Assembly (NCBI GenBank): GCA_947575235.1
Contig: CANPMT010000029.1
Span: forward strand, 1 to 37,196
Direction: 5' to 3'
Source of the DNA: an uncultured Porphyromonadaceae bacterium
Lineage (GTDB): Bacteria > Bacteroidota > Bacteroidia > Bacteroidales > Muribaculaceae
Length of the DNA stretch: 37,196 bases
Position numbers and translations under genes: made by a program. The notes under the pieces are model-generated. The model did not search any database. It saw nothing but the letters and a program-made list of their open reading frames with translations, and had not been told where the DNA came from. Below are positions 25,134-31,913 of the stretch, in pieces (within the stretch, counting starts at the first letter, position 1; the number at the start of each line of letters is the position of its first letter).

Positions 25134-26867
25134 TTATTTGCTGAGGGCAACCTTCACACTCTTCACGCTGCCGTCGGTGAATGTGATGCGCTTGACGAAG
25201 ATGCCGTTGGCCGGTGAAACGACCTGACGGCCGTTGAGGTCATAATAAGCCACTGAGGCAACCTCCCCGTCAGCCACCACGCTCTCAACAGCGTCATACT
25301 TACCCTCGTACCCGGGAGCCCAGAGTATATCTGAATATACCGTTGTGCCGTCGGTGTTCTTGTAGAGAGTGCGCACGCCAAGACTGGTGAAACCGTTGGC
25401 CTTGCAATAGAATGAGTGCTCGTTGCCGTAGGAGTCGAAGTCGTAGGTCTTGGTGGTATTGTTATAGCTGTAATAACCGTAAGGCACCTCGCTCATCTCT
25501 GTCGTACCCTTGGGAAGCGCATACTCATCATCGTAGAATACATACAGCTCATCATCCAGGAAAGCCTCGTAATATAGATTCTTGGTGTCGAGAATCTGAC
25601 GGTCGGGCGATACCACCTGGATATTGAAGGCGAACTGTGCCGGATAATAATCGGTAGCCTCATAGAATCTCACGAACTCGGGAGTTGAGAGTGAGGTAAT
25701 GATCTCACCACCCTCCGAAGGCATAGAGAAGTAGGGCTGGTTCTCATATGAATAGTAGGGGCTGTCAACCTTCCAGTAAGAGATAGAGAAAGCCTGGTCG
25801 CTGCTCAATGTGTTCTTCAACTTGTCATAGGCGAAAGTGATTGAGTCAATCGGCACGAGCACTACAGTCTCAGTGCCCTCCACCTCAACCTTATCCACCT
25901 CCACGGCATTGAAATAAGCCAATGTGGTGCCAGCGCTGTAATAGCCCAGATACTGGTTGGTGGCGAAAGTCACCTTGTCACCGTCGATTGTGCCCACAAC
26001 CGATGCCTCCTTCATGCCGGTCTTGTTGAAGAGACCGCGGATATACATCTTGTCGTCCTGCACACCGATATATACCGAGCGGGCAGAGGTGGTGTTGATA
26101 AGCTTCCACTCATCCATCTTCACATCTGCGGGCACCTCCACCACCTCATCGGTGATAGGATTGAGAGACTCGATAATATCGCCGTTCGACATCCATGTCC
26201 AGTAAGGCTCCTTACCCTCGGTAGTCTCCTCAATCCAGTTGGCCAGGCCGATCATGATATCCTCTCCCTCGAGGCTCACAAGCGAGCCATCCTCATTCAT
26301 CTGGAAACGGTAGGTCTGGTTCTCGCGGGCATAATACCAGCCACGCTCGGTGCCATCCTCTTTAAGCTGCATCACTACGGCATAGTCATAATCCACGCTC
26401 GCCTCCTCTTCATCGTCACCCTCATATTCATATAGGTCGATAAGCTGGGGGAAAGTGAATGTCACCACCTTGTTCTCATCGAGGTCGCCTACAATCCAGC
26501 TCTTCTCCGAGCCGAAGTTATAGAAGATAGGATTCTGCATATACACCTTCTTCTCATCATCGTTGACCACCACTGACGATACGGCGCCGTTCATCGAGGT
26601 GCCGGTAAAACCGTAATAGTAGCTGTAGCCGTAGGCGAAGCCGATCTTATACATGTCGGTTTTCTTTCCTTCCGGAGTCTTCTTGATGATCTGGTCGTTC
26701 TCACCCGGGCCGGCAATGGCACGTCTCGCGGGAACTGTCTTGTGCGCCTTTGCAGCCTTGTGCATCTCAGCACGTACAGGCTCCTCACCTCTCATGAGGT
26801 CGGCATTCTGTGCATAGGCGCCTGTTGAGAGAAGCGCTGTTGCAATGAAAATGGAAAATTTTGTCAT
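25134..26867 (-). CDS. Secreted protein with type IX-like C-terminal tail, unknown function
   Basis: This 577-residue protein has a signal peptide (1-19, ending AYA). A low-complexity Lys/Glu/Ala-rich stretch follows (about 25-70). The rest is beta-rich and full of Tyr, Asp and Glu, with pattern repeats such as WYYARENQTYRFQMNEDGSLVSLEGEDI. The final 50 residues, with VAYYDLNGRQVVSPANGIFVKRITFTDGSVKSVKV, match the general form of type IX secretion tails (conserved LNGR and GIFVKR-type strands). I recognise no enzymatic motif. It is the first gene of a two-gene operon with the Omp28-like gene. Its leader appears to contain a foldback element, described separately. Confidence 0.75.
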   Translation of the reverse strand: MTKFSIFIATALLSTGAYAQNADLMRGEEPVRAEMHKAAKAHKTVPARRAIAGPGENDQIIKKTPEGKKTDMYKIGFAYGYSYYYGFTGTSMNGAVSSVVVNDDEKKVYMQNPIFYNFGSEKSWIVGDLDENKVVTFTFPQLIDLYEYEGDDEEEASVDYDYAVVMQLKEDGTERGWYYARENQTYRFQMNEDGSLVSLEGEDIMIGLANWIEETTEGKEPYWTWMSNGDIIESLNPITDEVVEVPADVKMDEWKLINTTSARSVYIGVQDDKMYIRGLFNKTGMKEASVVGTIDGDKVTFATNQYLGYYSAGTTLAYFNAVEVDKVEVEGTETVVLVPIDSITFAYDKLKNTLSSDQAFSISYWKVDSPYYSYENQPYFSMPSEGGEIITSLSTPEFVRFYEATDYYPAQFAFNIQVVSPDRQILDTKNLYYEAFLDDELYVFYDDEYALPKGTTEMSEVPYGYYSYNNTTKTYDFDSYGNEHSFYCKANGFTSLGVRTLYKNTDGTTVYSDILWAPGYEGKYDAVESVVADGEVASVAYYDLNGRQVVSPANGIFVKRITFTDGSVKSVKVALSK

Positions 26868-26940
26868 AACTCTTTAGGTTTAGTTATTTAGTTAATCTGG
26901 GGTTCATCTCTTGGAAACTTTTCAATGATATAGAGCCTAA

Positions 26941-27101
26941 GAAACTGTTTAAATTTATTTATCGCAGGATTTGAGAAGGATTGTCATTTGGATTTTTAAT
27001 CTTGATGAAGGAGTTTAGGGGCTCCTAAATGACTGAATCAAGATTAAAAATACATTGACAAGACTCTCAAAGACAAGATAAAATAAATTTTAAACAGTTT
27101 C
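26941..27101. mobile_element. 161-bp foldback element (MITE-like), probable TAA target duplication
   Basis: The element starts GAAACTGTTTAAA (26941) and ends TTTAAACAGTTTC (27101). The two halves are imperfect reverse complements along their whole length: about 75-80 bp arms around TTTAGG-GGCT-CCTAAA, with the longest perfect block ATTTTTAATCTTGAT. A TAA triplet flanks each end (26938-26940 and 27102-27104), fitting a 3-bp target-site duplication. There is no ORF. It looks like a non-autonomous element mobilised in trans. The family is not identified. Confidence 0.65.
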
Positions 27102-27121
27102 TAATACTTTCTATTATTTCA

Positions 27122-27129
27122 CAAAGATA
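27122..27129 (-). promoter_or_regulatory. -7 box TATCTTTG reading toward the 577-residue secreted protein
   Basis: On the minus strand this is TATCTTTG, matching TAnnTTTG. It lies on the far side of the foldback element, so the element would be in a leader of about 250 nt, versus about 87 nt without it. No -33 TTG is seen; the palindrome at 27148-27165 occupies that zone instead. Confidence 0.5.
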
Positions 27130-27147
27130 GAAAATAAAGCGTTACAT

Positions 27148-27165
27148 ACGTTATATTTATAACGT
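27148..27165. promoter_or_regulatory. Palindrome ACGTTATA-TT-TATAACGT, candidate operator
   Basis: Perfect 8-bp arms around TT sit 18 bp beyond the minus-strand TATCTTTG box, over its -33 position. This placement and symmetry suit a dimeric DNA-binding regulator, but no regulator gene lies beside it. Confidence 0.5.
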
Positions 27166-27326
27166 TAATAATTGTTAATAGTATTATATTTTCCTCTCAA
27201 CTGACATTTTACTTTTTATAATAGAAATTACAGCTGATTATCAACAGTTTTTATAGCAAAAAGAGATTCAGGCGGGGAGTGGCTGAAAAACAACCCGATT
27301 TTGAGTGTTATATATAAAAATATATA

Positions 27327-27334
27327 TAATTTTG
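27327..27334 (+). promoter_or_regulatory. -7 box TAATTTTG for the FMN/4Fe-4S protein
   Basis: TAATTTTG lies 20 bp before the ATG at 27355. A TTTTG (27299-27303) 23 bp further upstream is a loose -33 match. This promoter position excludes a possible TTG start at 27301. Confidence 0.6.
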
Positions 27335-27354
27335 CATTACTAAACATATCCCAT

Positions 27355-28452
27355 ATGCCAGACAAGAGAAAGAACCCAAACCCTGTGGCGGGACGCATCG
27401 TGGCTTTCATCACGGTGTTCTGCATTCTCGCCTCATTAGCCGTTGTCAGAAACGGTTCGCTGTTCGGCCGTGACATGACCGAGCTCTTCTCGGCCTCCTC
27501 ATCAGCCGGGGAGACAGCCGACTCAGTGGCCGCCATCACCTACACCTCCGGCGGCGAGATTATCAACACCACCACTATCGGTAAGGATATACTCGGATAC
27601 GGAGGCACCGTCCCCTTGCTCATCTATATATCGGATGGACGCATCGACTCCATATCCTCTCTACCGAATGCCGAGACTCCCAAATTCTTCAACCGTCTGG
27701 CCGAGGGTGGACTCACCCGTGCCTGGAACGGCAAGACTCTCGCCGAGGCTGCCGAACTGAAGGTTGACGGAATAACGGGCGCCACCTATTCATCCAACGC
27801 ATTCATCGGAAACGTCCGCGCAGGTGTGGCTTATGCCGAGGGGGCAAAGGCCTCCGGGTCAGAATCCCCGATATCGGCCGCAGCCATAGCCGCACTTGTG
27901 ATAATCGCAGCCGGAGCCATACTCCCTCTCTTCATTCACCGCCCGGCCTACCGCCTCGTGCAACAGTTGCTCAATGTGGCGGTATTAGGTTTCTGGGCCG
28001 GAACGTTTATCGATTATGCCATGATGCTCAATTTCTTCTCAAACGCACCCCGTTTCACCCTAAGCTTCATCATAACCCTGCTGCTGCTCGTCACCGGACT
28101 CATCTACCCTCTCTTCGGCAAACCCAATTATTACTGCACATGGATATGCCCCTTCGGCTCCCTGCAGGAACTCGCCGGGAAAGTGTCCAAGAGGAAGTGG
28201 CATATGTCGCCGGCTCTCGTCAAAGGGCTCGACAATTTCCGTCAGCTGCTCTGGGTGGTGCTGCTCGCCCTCCTCTACATCGGCTGCGGCACAAGCTGGA
28301 TAGATTACGAGATCTTCACCGGCTTCATCGTGGAGTCAGCATCCTGGATTATAATAGCTGTGGGTCTGCTCTTCGTGATTCTCTCCATCTTCATCACCCG
28401 GCCATTCTGCCGCTTTGTATGCCCCACAGGCTCCATACTCAAGGATGCCTGA
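27355..28452 (+). CDS. Polytopic membrane protein with periplasmic FMN-binding domain and NapH/NosR-type 4Fe-4S motifs
   Basis: This 365-residue protein (from the ATG at 27355) has one transmembrane segment (about 12-32), a periplasmic FMN-binding domain (about 45-165) with the flavinylation motif DGITGAT, in which Thr144 would carry covalent FMN attached by an ApbE enzyme, and then five or so transmembrane helices. Two CxxxCP motifs, Cys261/Cys265 (CTWICPFG) and Cys352/Cys356 (CRFVCPTG), are the 4Fe-4S signatures of NapH/NosR/RnfG-like proteins. The protein stops nine residues after the second motif, without the C-terminal ferredoxin domain of longer NosR/NapH relatives. It should move electrons across the inner membrane to FMN. 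The anchored nitroreductase 52 bp downstream is a likely partner. Confidence 0.88.
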   Translation: MPDKRKNPNPVAGRIVAFITVFCILASLAVVRNGSLFGRDMTELFSASSSAGETADSVAAITYTSGGEIINTTTIGKDILGYGGTVPLLIYISDGRIDSISSLPNAETPKFFNRLAEGGLTRAWNGKTLAEAAELKVDGITGATYSSNAFIGNVRAGVAYAEGAKASGSESPISAAAIAALVIIAAGAILPLFIHRPAYRLVQQLLNVAVLGFWAGTFIDYAMMLNFFSNAPRFTLSFIITLLLLVTGLIYPLFGKPNYYCTWICPFGSLQELAGKVSKRKWHMSPALVKGLDNFRQLLWVVLLALLYIGCGTSWIDYEIFTGFIVESASWIIIAVGLLFVILSIFITRPFCRFVCPTGSILKDA

Positions 28453-28504
28453 CAGCTGACAGCGGCTTCATACCTCATGACTTATAAATAAAAAACTTCC
28501 GATT

Positions 28505-29146
28505 ATGAAAAGTTACCATTGGATAATGCTGCTTCTCACAGTAGCCCTCGTGGCAGTGTCAGTGCGTCTGGCCAGTCTCTCCACCTCTGACGATGCCAAA
28601 GCCGGTTCCGACAACGGCGGCACAGATGCGCTTGAGTGCATCATGACACGCACAAGCATACGCAGCTACACCGACCGTCAGGTCGATGACAGCACAGTCA
28701 ACAAGATTCTCCGTGCCGGCATGGCCGCCCCGACTGCCGCCAATGCCCAGCCCTGGTATCTTGAAGTTGTCACCGAGCAGAATCTAAAGGATTCGATAGC
28801 CTCGGCTTTCGAATATGCCAAGATGGTGCAGGGATGCAGCTTCGCGGTAGTGGTCTGCGGCGATATGGACCATCTCTTCAAGAGTGACAAGGCCGACGGT
28901 GGGTTCTGGGTGCAGGACTGCTCCGCACTGTCAGAGAATATGCTCCTGGCAGCCCATGCTCTCGGTGTCGGGGGTGTGTGGTGCGGAATCTATCCCATGA
29001 AAGAACGTGAGGATAGACTGCGAGGCATACTCGGACTGCCCGACAACCTCATCCCGTTGAATGTCATGGCCTTCGGCTACCCCTCGGCAGAAGGTGAGCC
29101 CAAACAGAAATGGGACCCGGCTAAAGTACACTACAACGCATTCTGA
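28505..29146 (+). CDS. Membrane-anchored or exported nitroreductase-family protein
   Basis: This 213-residue protein has a nitroreductase domain (about 42-213) with RTSIRSYTDRQ, AAPTAANAQPWYLEVV and WVQDCSALSENMLLAAHALGVGGVWCGIYP, all FMN-binding and fold signatures. The N-terminus is unusual for this family: residues 1-26 (KSYHWIMLLLTVALVAVSVRLA) are a hydrophobic signal anchor, followed by an S/D/G-rich linker. There is no cysteine lipobox. This predicts a catalytic domain outside the cytoplasm. It follows the FMN/4Fe-4S membrane protein with a 52-bp gap, which suggests that it receives electrons from that protein rather than from NAD(P)H. This is inference. A 23-bp perfect hairpin containing the stop codon ends the operon. 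Confidence 0.87.
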   Translation: MKSYHWIMLLLTVALVAVSVRLASLSTSDDAKAGSDNGGTDALECIMTRTSIRSYTDRQVDDSTVNKILRAGMAAPTAANAQPWYLEVVTEQNLKDSIASAFEYAKMVQGCSFAVVVCGDMDHLFKSDKADGGFWVQDCSALSENMLLAAHALGVGGVWCGIYPMKEREDRLRGILGLPDNLIPLNVMAFGYPSAEGEPKQKWDPAKVHYNAF

Positions 29147-29192
29147 AAGATATGGCCTGATACCGCAATCGGTATCAGGCCATATCTTTCAG
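29143..29192. terminator. 23-bp perfect hairpin, bidirectional terminator containing the nitroreductase stop
   Basis: Arms at 29143-29165 and 29170-29192 are perfectly complementary (CTGAAAGATATGGCCTGATA on the left), with a CAAT loop. The TGA stop (29144-29146) lies in the left arm. It separates two convergent genes and can serve both strands. Confidence 0.8.
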
Positions 29193-29224
29193 AGGGGTCA
29201 TATTTAAATCAGAGAGATTCCTAT

Positions 29225-31681
29225 TTAAAGCGGGGTAGCCGGATACATCGCATCCCACCATGAGGAATCATCCTTCAGATAGCGCGCGAACCATGCGAAG
29301 ATGGTATCCTGCCATTTTATACGCTTGTCATAGTCGGTTATCCAATGGTTCTCGCCCGATACGGCCACAAAGGCTGTGGGGCGTCCCAAAAGTTTAAGGG
29401 CGGTGAACATCTGGATACTCTCACCCACCGGCACATTGGTGTCGCCATCGCCATGCAGGAAGAGGAGCGGGGTGTGGATCTTGTCGGCATTATAGAGCGG
29501 ACTCTGCTTCACGTAGAGGTCGGGCTGGCTCCAGGGGTAGGAGTTGGCCATCGACACCTCACTGTAGGAATAGCCCCAGTAACCTTCGCCCCAATAGCTG
29601 GTATGGTCGCTGATTCCGGCATGCGATATGGCAGCCGCGAAGATATCGGTGACAGTCTGCAGATACTGTGTCATGAATCCGCCGTAAGAGGCACCGATAC
29701 ATCCGATCTTGGAAGCGTCGACATAAGGATGAGCCTCGCAGAACTTCTTTGTACCTTCGATTATATCATCAGCCACACCCTGTCCGGCAGTGTTGACATG
29801 GCGCGAGGCAAACTCCTGTCCGAATCCGGCGGCTCCGCTGGGCTGGAGCACATACACCACGTAGCCCTGGGCGGCATAGGCGTTATGCGGATAGCGGCTC
29901 TCGAAGTTGCGTCCTGTGGGGCTGCATCCACCGTAATAGTTCACAATCATGGGATATTTGCGCGAGGGGTCGAAATCCGGCGGCAGATAGAATCGGCCAC
30001 AGATTGTGTCCCCCTTGGTGTTTACGAAGTCCCATGCCTCGCATGTGCCAAGCTCCACGTCGGCAAGCTGGGCAGCCTTGGGAGTATCCAGTTTGGTTGA
30101 GCGCAGTGTACGTGTGTCGAGCATGTACAGAGACACAGGTGCCGACGCACTCTCGCCATACCATGCAAGGTTGCGTCCCGCATCAGGCAGGCTGAATCCC
30201 CTCACCATCTCCTCCGGGAGAGAGATCCGGGTTATCTTACCGGTGGCTGGGTCAATACGGAACATATTGACACAGTCGCGGTCTTCGGCTGTGAGATAGA
30301 TCTGCCCGTCGGCACGGCTCCAGCTGAAATTTTCGACCGAAGGATTGAAATCGCGTGTCAGCGGTGTCACCTTACGGGTGGCAACATCTATTATATAGAG
30401 CTGATTGTCCACCATACTCGGTATGCGTCCCTCAGGGAGATTGCGCCCGATGCCGTCGAGAGCCTCCGGTGTACCCTGCACAAGCACCTTACTGCCGTCG
30501 GGCGAGAAAGCGGAAGTGGATATGAATCCATCCTCATTCACCAGGGTGTCCACCCTCATTGTGTTGAGATTGAGGGTGTAGAGAGAGTTAAGGGTAGTGG
30601 GGCGCTCAGTGAGGCGGCTGTGCGAGGTGCCTATAAGAATCTGCTTCGAATCGGCCGAGATATCGTTGAGCCATACGTTGCGGTTGCCGAACGTAAGCGG
30701 AGATGTTATTCCTGTGGCTATGTCGTAAACAGCCAGCGATGAGCGTGAGCGCCAGCCGGGCTGACGGTCCTCCGGCTCCAGCACCTCATACACACCGGGA
30801 TCCTCCTGACGGCCGTCGTTAAACTTGAACATAATCAGTTTGCGGCAATCCGGAGTGAGTATATACCCATCATTCTCAGGCATCTCCTCCACAATCACGC
30901 GCTCCGCGCCGGTCGCGGGGTTTACGGCCACCAGGGCATTCCCCTCCACCGTTGGGCGCTCAATCGAATATTCCGACCCCTCCGGCATCCACTGCACACG
31001 GCTGTTAAACTGCGCCACAGTATGCCCGTCGGCAGTGGAGGTGATGCGGGTGGTATAGTCACCCTTACCTCCGCGACGCGTCACGTAAGAATATGTCATC
31101 AGGTACTTACCGTCAGGCGAGAGGGTGACGCTGCTGATTCCGGGGCCATGAAGCACATCCTCAAGCGAGAAGCGGCGACGTCCATCCTCACGCAGGGTCA
31201 GTCCGGCATTGCGTTCGGAGGTCAGGCTCACGGCAAGACTGTCGGGCTGCGCACCCGGCATGGAGAGATAGCGCACCACTATGCTGTGGGTGGCGGGGCG
31301 CAATGCGAGCTTCATGTCATCGGTCTTTCGCCCGTCGACATAGACAGTGAAATTCTCCGGGCCCTTCACCGTAAGTTCAGGTGTGGCGTAAGAGGTGTTC
31401 TCGAAGTTGAATGCAAGCATATGCACGGCCGGGGTGTCGCTCCCCGGAGGGAAGGCGCCCTCAAACCTCGAATGGTCGAGCCCCTTGAGGCTCACACGCG
31501 CGGGTGCCATGTCGAGCATCCTCTCAGAATAGCTCTTACCGTTCACATCGACAGTGTCAACCATAAGTGGTGAGGTCACCGGGAAAGGGCCGTAATAGCT
31601 GAAGCTTTCCACGGGCAGTGTGTCGGCTGTCATACTCCCGGCTGCGAGCAGCATGAATCCGGCGTTCAGAAATCTCTTCAT
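29225..31681 (-). CDS. Secreted S9-family (prolyl oligopeptidase/DPP-IV-like) peptidase
   Basis: This 818-residue serine peptidase has a signal peptide (1-19). An N-terminal beta region is followed by a beta-propeller built of WD/PD40-like repeats such as SSVTLSPDGKYLMTYS, TSAFSPDGSKVLVQG and ENFSWSRADGQIYL (about 185-540). The C-terminal alpha/beta hydrolase domain (about 565-805) has the intact triad Ser665 (in GASYGGF), Asp747 (HGDGDTNV) and His779 (ENHWI). It should cleave short peptides in the periplasm or at the surface. An extra N-terminal region of about 150 residues precedes the propeller. It has its own TATATTTG box on the minus strand, and its leader contains 19-bp tandem repeats. 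It is divergent from the GH51 operon. Confidence 0.92.
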   Translation of the reverse strand: MKRFLNAGFMLLAAGSMTADTLPVESFSYYGPFPVTSPLMVDTVDVNGKSYSERMLDMAPARVSLKGLDHSRFEGAFPPGSDTPAVHMLAFNFENTSYATPELTVKGPENFTVYVDGRKTDDMKLALRPATHSIVVRYLSMPGAQPDSLAVSLTSERNAGLTLREDGRRRFSLEDVLHGPGISSVTLSPDGKYLMTYSYVTRRGGKGDYTTRITSTADGHTVAQFNSRVQWMPEGSEYSIERPTVEGNALVAVNPATGAERVIVEEMPENDGYILTPDCRKLIMFKFNDGRQEDPGVYEVLEPEDRQPGWRSRSSLAVYDIATGITSPLTFGNRNVWLNDISADSKQILIGTSHSRLTERPTTLNSLYTLNLNTMRVDTLVNEDGFISTSAFSPDGSKVLVQGTPEALDGIGRNLPEGRIPSMVDNQLYIIDVATRKVTPLTRDFNPSVENFSWSRADGQIYLTAEDRDCVNMFRIDPATGKITRISLPEEMVRGFSLPDAGRNLAWYGESASAPVSLYMLDTRTLRSTKLDTPKAAQLADVELGTCEAWDFVNTKGDTICGRFYLPPDFDPSRKYPMIVNYYGGCSPTGRNFESRYPHNAYAAQGYVVYVLQPSGAAGFGQEFASRHVNTAGQGVADDIIEGTKKFCEAHPYVDASKIGCIGASYGGFMTQYLQTVTDIFAAAISHAGISDHTSYWGEGYWGYSYSEVSMANSYPWSQPDLYVKQSPLYNADKIHTPLLFLHGDGDTNVPVGESIQMFTALKLLGRPTAFVAVSGENHWITDYDKRIKWQDTIFAWFARYLKDDSSWWDAMYPATPL

Positions 31682-31688
31682 TCTGTAT

Positions 31689-31759
31689 AAGGTTAGTTAA
31701 TTCGTTTAAGGTTAGTTGACTCGTTTAAGGTAGCCAACCCGTCTAAGGTTAATTACACG
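31689..31759. repeat. 19-bp tandem repeats in the S9 peptidase leader
   Basis: AAGGTTAGTTAATTCGTTT (31689-31707) and AAGGTTAGTTGACTCGTTT (31708-31726) are 17/19 identical. A degenerate 18-bp copy (31727-31744) and a partial copy (AAGGTTAATTACACG, 31745-31759) follow. They lie between the peptidase start (31681) and its -7 box (31763-31770), so they would be in the 5' untranslated RNA. Confidence 0.75.
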
Positions 31760-31762
31760 CTG

Positions 31763-31770
31763 CAAATATA
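31763..31770 (-). promoter_or_regulatory. -7 box TATATTTG for the S9 peptidase
   Basis: On the minus strand this is TATATTTG, 82 bp from the start codon. The intervening leader carries the 19-bp repeats. No good -33 TTG is present. Confidence 0.55.
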
Positions 31771-31826
31771 GTCAAAAATCCTCTATTTTGAAACGTTTGT
31801 CCACTATCTTGAAAGATTTATTTTAT

Positions 31827-31834
31827 TAACTTTG
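31827..31834 (+). promoter_or_regulatory. -7 box TAACTTTG for the GH51-GH51-GH43 operon
   Basis: TAACTTTG matches TAnnTTTG and lies 79 bp before the ATG at 31914. No TTG lies at the usual -33 spacing; the nearest candidates are 15 and 27 bp away, which suggests a weak or activator-dependent promoter. Confidence 0.55.
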
Positions 31835-31913
31835 CAGCGTCAGAATTTGCGTCTGTCCCCTCATGGTGAGAAGACAGCCACATAACAGACCTGAAAACTC
31901 AATATAACATATC

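Noticed and set aside
31689..31759. CRISPR-like array
   Set aside because: The repeats are directly adjacent without spacers, are only about 19 bp long and degenerate quickly; no cas gene is near.
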